From positions 744,001-808,000 of the forward strand of contig JAIUCV010000227.1 of assembly GCA_026724425.1 (NCBI GenBank): 64,000 bases of DNA. Reading direction: 5' to 3'. Positions 49,425 through 60,279 of this stretch are shown here, piece after piece (position 1 is the first letter of the stretch; every line of letters starts with the position of its first letter). The notes under the pieces are model-generated. The model saw nothing but the letters and a program-made list of their open reading frames with translations. It had not been told where the DNA came from and made no database searches. A program made the position numbers and the translations under genes. Source of the DNA: Erythrophleum ivorense. Lineage: Eukaryota; Streptophyta; Magnoliopsida; Fabales; Fabaceae.

Positions 49425-50125
49425 ACCCAATTATAAAAAACATTTATCATGAAAAATATTTTAATATTTTTTTAATTGTAGAATCTTTTCAAACTTATAA
49501 AAGATATCTCAATATTATCTTTTAGAATAATCTTATCTTAATTAATTAAAAAATTTTAATATATATGGATACATATGAATCCCTATAATATATAATATAC
49601 ATATATATATATATATATATGTGAATTGCTACAGCTTCTCCCTGATTGAACATATATTATATTATATATAATATACATATATATAGATATATGATTCCAA
49701 TGCGCAACTTCTTCCATTGAATATATATTATATTATATTATATTATATTAATATATGAATCCCCATAAGTAATCATGTGTGGCTCTAATTCAATACTACC
49801 CAATTATAAAAAACATTTATCAAGAAAACTATTTTAATATTTTTTAATTGTATAATATTTTCAAACTTATAAAAGATATCTCAATATTATCTTTTAAAAT
49901 AATCTTATCTTAATTAATTAAAAAATTTAAATATATATGGATACATATGAATCCCCATACTATAATATATATATATATATAGATATGTGAATCGCTGCAG
50001 CATCTCCTGCTTGGATATATATTATATTATATATAATATACATATATATAGATATATGATTCTAATGTGCAGCTTATATTATATTAATATATGAATCCCT
50101 AGAAGTAATCATGTGTGTGGCTCCT
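49425..50125. repeat. Two tandem copies of a roughly 340-360-bp AT-rich unit
   Basis: Copy 1 (about 49425-49788) and copy 2 (about 49789-50125) share, in order, 'cccaattataaaaaacattta', 'tatctcaatattatctttta', 'tatggatacatatgaatcc', 'gcttctcc/gcatctcc', 'tatatagatatatgatt' and 'aagtaatcatgtgtg'. Differences are few, plus length changes in the TA runs. The duplication lies inside the hAT element and so is younger than, or came with, that element. Confidence 0.75.
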
Positions 50126-50935
50126 TACACTAATATAACTTACCCACTAAAGAACTTATTTTATGCTTGCCAAATCACTGAACTTCTTTTATGGATTTTC
50201 CTTCTCCAAGCTTCCCGACAGGCCTCGATCTCAGTTCAATGCGTTAGATCATCGATCTATGCTGTGAAATGGTGCGCAACGATCAAAAGGTCCGTGCTGA
50301 AAATCTAATCCTTTGCACGGATTGATTGACTGCTCGTTGGGCCAGTTCCAGCCTTCCTCCTTTCTGATCGTAGGCGGACTAATGGTGAGGAAGTGGTGAT
50401 AAGAGATTAGACCTACGGCTCCTCCTATTCCATGTACATTATATTATATTAATAAGATTGAAATATATAATATATATTGCATTGAGATTATCAAAGTGGT
50501 ACGTGGCTTATCCTCCTCCATTAGTAGATATATATTATGTTATATTAAAATAATATCTTTGTGTATTGTGTAACTCCACGCCTCCTTACTCTGATTCATT
50601 TAACGCTTCAAAAAATCGAGGAAAGCCAAAGCAAAAAAAAGCAACGGAGCAGATCAAGAAGAAGAAGATGGCTACATACCTCTGGGAACTTCTTTCTTCA
50701 GATTCGAGCATGCGTTGGCTAACTAGCTGTGCTTCAAGACTTTAGATTCTATTTTCAAATCGCTGTGCTTCAACCTTCAGTTTCAAGTATGGTTTCAGAT
50801 TTCAGAACTTCAAATTTATCAGATCAAAACTCTTTCTACTGGTTGGTATTGTTGCTCGCTGGCTTTTTTTCTTTTGTTGTTTGGGAAAGCAGATCTAGGG
50901 CCGGCTACTTTATTCAGAGCTCTGAGTTTTTGGCT
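50126..50935. other. hAT element interior, no gene recognised
   Basis: Less AT-rich than its surroundings. A frame starting MATYLWELLSSDSSMRW at about 50668 stops after 26 codons. It may be leader sequence but no function is assigned. Confidence 0.3.
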
Positions 50936-51115
50936 TTATATAATGCGCTGCGATAGAACCGCAACACCGTTCTGTTGCGGCCGTAATACCGTTCTGTTGC
51001 GGCCATAATACCGTTCCGTTGCGGCTCATTAGTGTGATATTTGATCTCTCTGCGGTTGTGGGCTGATACGAATGCGGCCCAAGCCGCATCCGCAATATTG
51101 CGGCCGCATTTTGTA
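50936..51115. repeat. GCGG-rich subterminal repeats at the right end of the hAT element
   Basis: Three tandem units of 'aataccgttctgttgcggcc' type (about 50958-51025) are followed by single GCGG/CCGC motifs up to CGGCCGCATT at 51101-51110. The left end has matching motifs (GCGGCTGCG, TTGCGGTTACTGCG) at 43859-43930. Such subterminal repeats serve as transposase binding sites in hAT elements such as Ac. Confidence 0.65.
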
Positions 51116-51140
51116 ATACAGCCTACAATTTAAAACTATG

Positions 51141-51305
51141 TGCTAGAGCATCCTATACATTGCATAGGTCTAAAATTACTGTATTATTTGTGCCTATTGT
51201 TTATTAGATTTATTATTTATTTATATTCATAAACTCTTCAGATAAAAATGCTATATTATTTGACATATAAAATTTATTAGGAGATTATTTTGTTAGAGGA
51301 TACCG
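51141..51305. repeat. Right flank of hAT: target duplication and two related repeat units
   Basis: TGCTAGAGCATCCTATACAT (51141-51160) and TGTTAGAGGATACCGTACAT (51291-51310) start two related units, about 150-165 bases apart. The text between them matches the left flank at 43730-43839. Confidence 0.5.
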
Positions 51306-51900
51306 TACATCGTACAGGTTCAAAGAAAAGAGGACAATTAACGGAGTAGTTTATTCTTCATTCAAAGAAGCCTGTTATGAGATGGGCTTGTTAGCCGTTG
51401 ATAAAGAATATATCGACGCTATAGGCGAAGCAAGCCTATGGGGGACAGCTCATTACTTGAGAAGATTATTTTCAGCACTCCTCTTGTCAAAAACTTTATC
51501 AAGGCCAGCATTTGTGGGGGAAAAAAACTTGGAGATTATTGTCTGATGATATTTTACACATATAGACAATGGTCATTGCTTGGACACGATTGATAGCATT
51601 GTATAATTGGTTCTGTTTATTTGTTAGTAATATATAGACTATACGGTCGTATGATGTGTCTGTAAAATATTATTATGTTGAATTAACAATATTTGGTACA
51701 TTTGTCAACAGCTTTGCACCTTTCTGATGATGAGTTAAAGAACATTGCGCTGATTGAGATAGACATGCTTTTGCAGAGTAACGGTAGGAGTCTTGCAGAA
51801 TTTGGTTCCATGCATGGCGATCCAATAAGATGATGATTGATGAGCTAATTATGACAAGCTAACGCTGGCGCAAGAACTTGCAGTGCTGATGAGTACTTCG
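51306..51900 (+). pseudogene. Helitron helicase relic
   Basis: The plus strand reads GVVYSSFKEACYEMGLL (about 51343-51393), KEYIDAIGEASLWGTAHYLR (about 51403-51462) and LLSKTLSRPAFV. This is the segment before the PIF1-like helicase domain in plant Helitron proteins, whose consensus I recall as 'vnGv.ypsFkeAC.amGLL.dDkEyi.ai.eas.wgsg..lR.lFv.lLl...ls.P..vwe..w.lLsdDi'. After an AT-rich gap (about 51545-51705, perhaps an intron) it resumes as LSDDELKNIALIEIDMLLQS at about 51718-51777, followed by NGRSLAEFGSM. Stops follow at about 51830 and beyond. Helitrons move by rolling-circle replication and often carry captured gene pieces. The helicase core itself (Walker motifs) is not present, and the Helitron ends (TC...CTRR with hairpin) were not located. 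Confidence 0.7.
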
Positions 51901-52910
51901 ACCTCGATGAATAACAAAATATATTTGATGAATAGTGATGATGAACTTGCAGATGAGGATCGTGCGCATAATTTGTGTTCTGTTGGCTAGGATAGATTGC
52001 TGACTGTGTATGCTGTTGTTTGACCTAAGGCTTATATGTCTTCAAATCATAGTCAATTTGAACTTTTATTGCAGGCTGTGTTTTTTACTTTCTTTAATTC
52101 TCCATGAATACATATATAATGTTCTATATGGATATTAAATGTTCAATAATTTGTCTTTTAAATTATAATTTTATTGTTTTAGCATTAAGATACATAATGA
52201 GTGAATAATATTGATAAATAATATTATCAGGTGTGAATATTAAAACGTAGGCTCATGAATATGATTTATATAATAACTAAATATATCTTTATTTAGGGGA
52301 GTTATAATGAGGTACAAGGATAATAATTAGGTATACATCAATACTTCTAAATAAATACTTATATTGTTAAGTATGATATCTTGGTGCAAAATAATTTTTA
52401 GGAAATATAATATCAACTCAACTTGCCTTATTTATTTTGTATATTAATTGACAATCCGTTATATAATTGTCTGAGATTTGACATACAATTTGTATTAATA
52501 GTAATTTTGCTAGAGCACCCCATGTGTTCAATTGTTAGTTATCTAATTAACAATTTACGATTTGCTATCCAATATGATAAGATAAAATGAAACCTATTTA
52601 AAAAATATGTCCCTTTTCATATTATGCTTCGTGACATTGTTTAAATAGCCATGGCGACATGCCACAACGCACTATTCAATAATTAATTTTAATAATATAT
52701 ATATATATACACATACTATTGGGGAAACAAAACAGGTAAATGAGTTTTTCGCAATCAAATAATATTATTAACAAAATGAGATACCAATTTATAAGTATTC
52801 AAAATTAAACATATTCATTTAGGTAATAACTACAAAAAAATATATAATTTTTAAAGATAAATTTATTGGATGCATATTATATGAGAGGAAATAATACATT
52901 ACATTTTATA

Positions 52911-53095
52911 GTGCCATCACACTTTATTTTTCAATTTTTTTTTAGTGTCACCACATTTTATTTTTCAATTCTTTTTTAGTATTACTGCACTTTATTTTAC
53001 AATTGTTTTCAATGTTGCTGCACTTTATTTCCAATTTTATTAATGCTATTACATTTTATTTCATAAATTTCAAATATCATTATGCTTTTTATCGT
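52911..53095. repeat. Five diverged tandem units of about 34 bp
   Basis: Units start at 52911, 52945, 52979, 53012 and 53043, each of the form 'gtgccatcacactttatttt' followed by 'tcaatttttt'. Spacings are 34, 34, 33 and 31 bases. There is no coding potential. Confidence 0.7.
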
Positions 53096-53431
53096 AGTAC
53101 TTTTTGTCACATTCTATCTAGCTAAGTGCACCTAAATCATAACCATCGCTAATTATTATGAAGTTCACACTATATCTTATCTATTACTTTTTAAATAATA
53201 TAAACAAATATTCTATCATAACAAATAAATAAAAATTGGTATTAATATATATATATATATATATATGTTGTTTCTTTTATAATAATAACCAGATACTATT
53301 TTATAAATTTATAATGACTTAAGTATTAATCAGATCTCTTCATACATTATATCTGTATTATAAAGTAGTAATAAAATTTTTCTTCAAAATACAATGTATA
53401 TACCTCATATTCTTGTCTCCCACCCCCTCCA

Positions 53432-53456
53432 CCCCCCCCCCCCCCCCCAAAAAAAA
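53432..53456. repeat. Poly-C (17) followed by poly-A tract
   Basis: Seventeen C (53432-53448) are followed by eight A, in a C-rich patch 'ccaccccctccac'. The length may be unreliable. Confidence 0.8.
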
Positions 53457-54289
53457 GAAAAACTCTCCCCATCCCTGAATGGAGGCATATTACACATCAT
53501 ATATGTTCAGTTCTATCATTCTTATTAGTGATTTCTTGAGGTTAAATTGTAACTATATACATTATTAGTGGGTGGGTATTTAAAGTTCAGTTCTTTCAAC
53601 AATTTACGCTTGACCTTGTTTAATTAACTTAGCCTGGACCAAAATAATTGTCTTATTTCAAAATAGGGTTATCTAGGCCTAGATTTAACTTTTCCAGGCA
53701 AGGCTATATAATAGAAAATACATAATATATATTATAAAATATATGGTACATAAAATTTATTATATAATACATATAACATAATTATAAATGACTTTGAATT
53801 ATCTATTGAGTTATTTAGAGGATTTTAATATATTACATAAATATTAAGTTATTTGAATTTAATTAACTCTTTTATTTTTAATGTATAAAACAAGACAGAA
53901 CTGAACTTGGAATTTAAAGATGAAAATAGAGGGCTGACCCGGATTCATATTTTTGAATTTTAAACCAGGTCAAACCAAAATTAAGCCATAATAATAAATA
54001 ATTGTTATTAGAGATGGGTCCGACTCAAGACTGGTCATGCCTGACTTTCTCCATAATTTTTTGCAGAATTTTCAGTTATCAGTTATTCATAATTACCACC
54101 AAAATCTAGCTCCAATCAGCTCGTGGTCAGCTGGTCCCATTTGCAGTACACAAGGAAAATTCAGCGGTTGTGACCTTCACCCCCTTTTCCTCCATTCTTC
54201 CAAAGTTTCAACTTTCAACCCAACTCTTCTCATTCCCCAACTGAGTCAACAAATGTTGATCATAACAACGTGTTGTTCAATTCTTTATT

Positions 54290-54496
54290 CACTCACTCCC
54301 TATATATTCTTTTGCCTATATATATATATATATATATATATAGACCTTCACAGTTCACATTCAACCAAAAGTTCATTCTTCCCTTCATCATCCAACAACG
54401 TACGTAAAGAAGTTAACCTTTCCCTTCCCATCCAATCGCCATCTCCACTTCCATCGAAACCTTAATTTTCCTGGTATATATAGCTTCCCATAATTA
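54290..54496 (+). promoter_or_regulatory. Promoter and 5' UTR of the PADRE gene
   Basis: CTATATATTC at about 54299-54308 and a long TA run (54317-54341) offer TATA-box candidates. They are followed by a C/T/A-rich leader with no ATG up to the start codon at 54497, which is typical of plant 5' UTRs. A second TATATATAG lies at 54474-54482, too close to the start codon to serve as the main TATA box. Confidence 0.45.
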
Positions 54497-55012
54497 ATGG
54501 GTAATTACATTTCATGCACTTTTGTTTTCGTTCCTCATTTGATGACCAAGAACAACACAAAGACTACAAAAGTCATCTTCCCCTCCGGTGAAGTCAAGCA
54601 GTATAGAGATCTTGTGAACGCAGCAGAGCTCATGCTGGAGTGTCCCAACCATTTCTTGGCCAATTCTCGCTCTCTGCACATTGGCCATAGGTTTTCTCCT
54701 CTTGCTGCCGACGAGGAGTTGGAGCTTGGGAACGTCTACGTCTTCTTCCCCATTAGACGAGCCAACTGTGTTGTCACCGCTGCTGATGTGGCGGTGCTCT
54801 TTGTGGGGACAAACTTGGTGGCCAAGCGGTTGTCCGGTGGTGTCCTGCCGGAGAACAGCAGTGGAGAGTCACAACAAAAGGCTGAGGAGGAGAGTATTCC
54901 AAGGTTGAGCTTGGATGGGGTTGACATAGGGTTTCAGTATAGGTTGACTTATTGTAGGTCAAGGAAGCCTGTATTGGAAACTATAAATGAGGAACTAATT
55001 TGTTCTAGGTGA
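54497..55012 (+). CDS. PADRE (DUF4228) domain protein, intact, intronless
   Basis: A 171-residue protein beginning MGNYISC. Gly2 is a good N-myristoylation signal and Cys7 a possible palmitoylation site, so membrane anchoring is likely. The PADRE/DUF4228 domain occupies about residues 22-80: KVIFPSGEVKQYRDLVNAAE, then LMLECPNHFL and SRSLHIGHRFSPLAADEELE, then LGNVYVFFPI. This follows the family pattern of 'vifpdGsv.ey...v.a.elm...p.hfv..s.sl..g.r..pl..deeL.lG.lYfllP'. Family members are small plant proteins often induced by pathogens or abiotic stress; the molecular activity is unknown. Length is normal for the family and there are no introns. The start is chosen because it gives the myristoylation motif, is the first ATG of the leader and opens a frame uninterrupted to TGA at 55010-55012. 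GC content is well above its surroundings. It is the only complete host gene visible in the window. Confidence 0.9.
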   Translation: MGNYISCTFVFVPHLMTKNNTKTTKVIFPSGEVKQYRDLVNAAELMLECPNHFLANSRSLHIGHRFSPLAADEELELGNVYVFFPIRRANCVVTAADVAVLFVGTNLVAKRLSGGVLPENSSGESQQKAEEESIPRLSLDGVDIGFQYRLTYCRSRKPVLETINEELICSR

Positions 55013-56579
55013 AGGATTTGTAAGTTATCAGGCGTGGGGTAGTGATAAGAGGCGGAAGCAGTTAGGAAAAAGTATTAGGTTTGAATTTTTGTTATTTATA
55101 AAAAAAAAATAGTGAAAGCACTGTAGCTTAATTAGTGTACTATTTTTTTTTTCATAAAATGATTATTATCTTCCCTTATAAATTTTTTTATCAAAGCTGT
55201 CAAGATAGAGGTTATATACAGATCGGCCGAGGGAGGGGCCAAAAAGTTAAAAATGATCGATGATAAAACATAATAATGTTACCCTTAATCAAGTTTAGAC
55301 TATCAAAGTCAAATAATGAAATCATTATATCACACTCTTTTGGATCTTTATTTTTTGGATTTTTTTTGAGCATGTGATAAACACTCTTTTGGATTTTTAG
55401 TTTATGGGTTTACTTTCTCACATTATTCTCTCTCTAAATTAGATTAAAAAAAAGTTAATAATGAAAAAAATTCTTGATTCTTCATATTTGATTCCTTCTT
55501 TCTATCCAAATAAAAAAATTAATAATCAAAAGTAAAACGAAATAAGAAGAAATAAATAAAATTAGATTAAAAAACCCCAATACAGTAAAAATAAAAAAGA
55601 TTTATATACATTACAAATAAATTAACATGGCAAATATGGGAAAATAATAGATTAGCATACGTGAAAAAAAGAAGAGGATACAATAATAATAAAAGATGAT
55701 TCCAATCCATATATTCTAGTCTCATGTTAAAAATCAAATGTAAACTTGAAGATATACAAATTTTAACTACAAATAAATAAATAGATAAATAAAATCAGTA
55801 ACAAGAAAACATAAAATAATCTAAGAGATACAATCAAATATGAAAGAAGAAAGAAGAAAATGAAAAAGGAAACCTAAACTCAAGAGAAAAATAACGCGAA
55901 TGATTGAACTAGTAGAAAACATGTAACTGATGAAATAAGAGAAGAGTAAGAAGAAAGATGACAAGATAAAACAAGAGAAAAGAAATTTATACAGAAAGAA
56001 AAGAAAAAAATTTTAGGTGATTTAGCGAGTAAAATGAATTTCACTTTATTTTCCTTTCACTCCTTTTATTCTTTTGTGCCAATTTTAATTTATTGTTGTG
56101 GGCATTTTAAAAATTTTGTAAAATGTACCTTAATTTAAATATATATTATTAACTTTGGTATCCCAGCATATAAATTTATAAAGTAATAAATATTAGATCT
56201 AAACAATTCTAATATGAGATAATATTCCTTCAAATAAAATAACATGAATTAAATTACGTAGAAACACAATTAACAATCAATCTTCTTCTTTTTCACCCTT
56301 CCTCTTCTTCTTTTCACTGTCTCTATTAATATGATACATATTTGACCTATATATGGAACTTAGTCCAGTTTCATCTTGACTTTAATGTTGTTTGAAAAAA
56401 AATTAATTCTCATGTAAGTGATTGGATTTATCTTCTTTAGTCTTTATGCGTAGCATTGCAAGCCTATGATGTAAAAGCCAAAAATTCTTCTCTTATAATT
56501 TCTTGTATATATTCAAAGTAATTATATATTGGGACTTGAGAGTAGGAGTATCCAAACATTAAATTTTCAAATATATTAT
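55013..56579. other. 3' flank of the PADRE gene and AT-rich intergenic DNA
   Basis: The transcript end is not defined. From 55270 the sequence is rich in A/T with many 'aaataaa' phrases. No gene is recognised. Confidence 0.35.
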
Positions 56580-57665
56580 ATAATATACTCCTCAAACCAT
56601 ACATGAAGCTTTTTTCCCCCTTTTGAAGTCTTCATCCATAACTCTAGTTCTAATATATTTTCTCCTATACTTTCTGCTACATTTTCTTCTTCTTAATACT
56701 TATTTTAGAAGTGAATAAAAGTTAAAATCATAAAATTATAATGACATATATAAAATAAATATAAAAAGACATTTACATATATAATTTCATATTTTTTATC
56801 CACCTAAATGTCAACTAATTTATGAGTCTTAAGAAGGATATCAAAATATGCTGGATCTCTTCCTAATTCTCATGCCTTTGAAATAAAATTTTATTAGTTG
56901 AACATACATTAAAAATAATAAGTAAGAATTTGAAAAAATAAAATTAGTTACTAATCTCTTTATGTGCTCAAGTATTGAAATAGAACTTCTTGTATGTTGA
57001 GATGAACCACACTCAGAGGTAAATGCTTTATTTATTTATTTTTTTCATTAGTGCCCTCCTTGATCGGAAGTCTTTAGTGAGCAACTTTCTACATAGGTGA
57101 TCCTGTATTGATTTTTCAATCCATTTAGGTTTCTTTCCAAACTTTCGAGCAACACTAGCTATATTTCTTAAATAGACAATTACTTTTTTCTTCCAATTTA
57201 AATAAATCTAATTGTGATCTTGGAGCCTTCAATAGTAATATTTCTATAATAGAAGTTTCAATTATTAATAAAATAAAAAACAAAATATTATAATAATCTA
57301 ATAAATAATTAGAAAAAATCACCTAAAATTCTAAAAACTATAAACTTCAATATTTTATAAGAATATTTGTCCAACTATTTCAAACCCCTTCATATTTACT
57401 TTTAAAACTATTTGTTATATAGAAATGAACTGTATCATTATTTAGTCTAAATCTATACAAAATAAATATGTATCAATTAAATTTATAAATAATTAAAAGT
57501 TATAAAAAATTTAAATAATATGCAAAAGTTAAATAGTAACTCATCGACACTTTGTTAAATAAATTGTTTGTGGATTATCCCTTAAACTAGAGCTTGAGTC
57601 TCTTCATGGATTGGAGGAGAATTGTTTTAAGGTCGTGACTGACCCCCGCTTGATGACATTCCCTG
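56580..57665 (-). pseudogene. CACTA-associated Transposase_24-type protein relic
   Basis: Read on the minus strand, the pieces are in family order. MSSSGGQSRP (about 57658-57630), a glycine/serine-rich start typical of these proteins, comes first. KVIVYLRNIASVARKFGKKP (about 57193-57133) and WIEKSIQDHLCRKLLTKDFR come next. SSQHTRSSISILEHIKRL (about 56995-56942) matches 'HttGSisfaeHrkrl'. ELGRDPAYFDILLKTHK (about 56875-56822) fits the 'elgrdPs..elfkkTHk' motif. LWMKTSKGGKKASCMV (about 56648-56600) fits 'WveasgGrKkGrvyGlG'. Introns of AT-rich sequence appear to separate the pieces and stops occur, so it is dead. The relic is diverged from the one at 24685-25480 and is on the opposite strand. 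CACTA termini nearby were not found. Confidence 0.6.
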
Positions 57666-59199
57666 TTAGGACATCTAGATAAAAAGAAATTACATAATCT
57701 AAAAGATAACAAAAATTTGTATAGAATTTTTTTTTTAAAATTCAAAATCAAATAAAATTAATATAAATGAACACTAAAATTGATTAAGAAATAAAAGGTA
57801 CTGGGAGAGTGAGTGAGTGAAAGTCTAAGAGAGAAGCCTTAGAGATGATGAGATGAAGATGGTTTAAGTGTGATGCTTAGCATAGAATGAGAGGATATAT
57901 ATATATATATATATAAGGTACAAATAAAATATTGAAATTCAATTAATTCAAACTTCAATTGCTACTCAGACTCTATACAATACATTGCTCAAACTATATT
58001 GTCTCACAAAATATCCAAGCCATGTATGCATCTATCCAAGTGATCTACAAGCTAAATCCTTTAAATGTATATTGTCACTAAATTATGGTTGACTAAGAAT
58101 CTATTTAACAACAAAATTATGTTATGATTATGCAAGAAAATAAATAATATATAATGATGTCATTACATACATAAGAGTTAAACCATGAGACAAAGTTTTG
58201 CTCAATTATAGAGTCAATTTCTTTAAAGCTATTGTCTAGATTTAAGCTTGTCAGCTCTTGCTTAAAGGTCTTGTAAAGCAATTTAAGATTTAAATGTTAA
58301 GGAAAAGAAGAAAAATCTTAGCATATTAAAAGAAAGTGTTTTTTCTGTCACTCAATATAGGGCTCAACTTCATTGCAATTCAACAGGATATGAAGATAAG
58401 CAAAACACATTTCTTTATCATTCAAATAACGAGTAGAGTACTTTCTAACAAGTATTCAACTTTAGTAAAAATTGATGAAGTTAGCTCACTTTCCTTTGCT
58501 TCCTCCATACAATCATTTTGACCAAAAATAAAGTTTGCTCACTTTCTTCTACTTCCTCTATAAAATCATTTTGACTAATTCTTGCTTGTATAGAAGGTGC
58601 ATGTGACTCAAGGTAGTATGAACAAAAGTGTGATACACCTTTCACACCGGTTTTATTTTTAACTATCTATTTTAATTTATTTAAAAACCTACACAACCAA
58701 ATAATAAGTAGTTAAAGATAATAACAAATTGGTGATAGTCAAACTTATTAGACTTGGGTAGAATATCACCTAAGTATCAATTACCTTCCAAGTAAGTACA
58801 TTCATCAGTACTAAATTGGGCTACCAACCCTAGCCTCAAATAGCAAATAGATTGATAAATGTTCCATAGAATTAAAGAATCTAAGTGAAAATATTTTTTT
58901 TTCTAACTTGCATAGAATGATAAGAATGTTATGTTCCATTTACATTAAATCATTTACCTTTGATGTCGATGAATACAGTTCTTTGAAGAATTGACTCAAC
59001 TTGGTTATAGTTTTTAGATTTATTTAAGAAGTGCACTAAACACGATTGATAGCAAACATTCTATAAAGATGTAACAATCATGACTTTTAAGTCTAAATAA
59101 CTTTCCCTCCTTTGAGTCCACCATTGTTTAGCTATCAACTTGGCTGACTAAAATGCTCTTATTTTCCATTGTTTCCCTACTATTTTTTCCTATTTTTGT
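57666..59199. other. Intergenic, nothing recognised
   Basis: Contains a TA repeat (about 57895-57916). Two diverged copies of 'gctcactttc(ctttgc/ttctac)ttcctc' lie at 58484-58505 and 58537-58558, a small tandem duplication. No gene is supported. Confidence 0.35.
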
Positions 59200-60279
59200 T
59201 GACATTTTTTGACTTATATTCATTCAAAAAATAAATAAAAATAGAAAGAAATACAAGTAACTTTAGTTGGAATCTATCAAACCTATTTCTTAGAATTTTA
59301 TAGCATTGTTGTAATGTGCATTTTCAAGAAGCAAAATTGCCCAACGCCATGACTAGGAAGCTAGAGTCATGGTGCTAGTCACAACTTTTCAAAATAGGTG
59401 CATTTTATGCTCCATTTTTGCTAAGTTTTAAGAGGGGTTTACCATTTTGAGATAGAACCGACATTTTAGGTGTATTTGAAGGCTGAAGGAGCTATGGAGT
59501 CAGTTAAAGAGCAAGGTAGATGCTTGGATTGAAGAGAAGACAAGATTCATCTCTAGTTTTCTCTAGTTATTCTCTTTTCTTTGATATTGTTGTCATATAC
59601 TCTAGTTTTAATGATGATTTACTTTGTAATGAGTAGCTAAACCTTTATATTTAGGATTATTATGAACTTTTTATATATTAGAGTTTGGTTACACTATTTT
59701 CTTATTATTAATGGTGTATATAGATGTGTATATGTTTATTCAACTCTTTGCTTTATGCTTTTTATTTGGTTGGCCACCAATCGGAATGATATGATATTTT
59801 TGTTGAACATGGAAAAGGGATATTAGAGTTAGACCTTGAGTTAAGTTGTGTGAATAGTTGAAACTCATTCTTTTGAGTGGCCAATGAGATACAAATATAC
59901 CCATTGTCTCATATAGCTAAATTAGGGATTGTCTCATTGAATACTTACTTGATTTCATTTTATAAGGGATTGTAAAGTTAGCTAAAAATATGCCTATAGG
60001 TGATTTGGAAAATTGCTTATAGGCTAATTTGAACCCTAGGCTAGCATATATCACCTTTAATAGTAGGGTAAAAAGGAATAATTTGGGCCTTTGTGGTGTT
60101 TTTAGGGGATTAATATCTTAAGTTCCTTTTCTTGTAAAATTACTTAGTGATCTAAATTTTATTTTGTTTCTAAATTTTGCAAGTTTAAATTGGCTTTCAT
60201 ACATACTTGAAATTAATTTGCTTAATTTAAACATTTTATAAATAAAGTTTTAGGCCTTGAAAAATTTTCATGTACCAAA
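59200..60279 (+). mobile_element. LTR of family 2 (Tat/Athila-like), cut by LTR copy D
   Basis: Parallels the solo LTR at 7995-9563: 'tgaaggagctatgg', 'gttttctctagttattc', 'taatgagtagctaaaccttt' against 'catgtatagctaaaccctat', 'ggattatt(a/t)(t/a)gaac', and 'tttat(t/g)tggttggccaccaatc' against 'tttgattgattggccaacat'. It is in the plus orientation like that copy. Its 3' end (the CGATACGTATACTTGCGTG part) is missing because LTR copy D begins at 60280. The 5' boundary is approximate. A pair of inverted words, 'atgactag' and 'ctagagtcat', near 59350 takes the place of the CGCCGCGGCG array. Confidence 0.6.

Larger units (their letters stand above)
43840..51140 (-). mobile_element. 7.3-kb hAT-superfamily DNA transposon, inactive
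   Basis: The left end is CATGGTTTTAAATTGCAG (43840-43857) and the inverted right end is CATAGTTTTAAATTGTAG (51140 back to 51123), differing at two of 18 positions. Flanking octamers are TGCCAGAG (43832-43839) and TGCTAGAG (51141-51148), an 8-bp target duplication with one difference; 8 bp is the hAT hallmark. GCGG-rich subterminal repeats lie inside both ends (43859-43930 and 50940-51115). A BED/DUF659/hAT-dimerisation transposase gene lies on the minus strand at 44200-47293. The remaining 3.6 kb towards the right end is AT-rich and contains a tandem duplication but no recognisable gene. Confidence 0.85.
51901..54250. other. Intergenic, repeats only
   Basis: AT-rich DNA with TA microsatellites (about 52696-52709 and 53245-53268) and the two repeats listed separately. 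No coding sequence is supported. Confidence 0.4.

Noticed and set aside
51306..51900. Intact Helitron or a new helicase gene
   Set aside because: Only the segment before the helicase core is present, with stops and no Walker motifs, so it is a relic.
54037..54465. 142-codon open frame just upstream of the PADRE gene
   Set aside because: It runs through the promoter, the TA microsatellite and the leader and has no recognisable protein motif. It is best explained as chance openness of pyrimidine-rich sequence.
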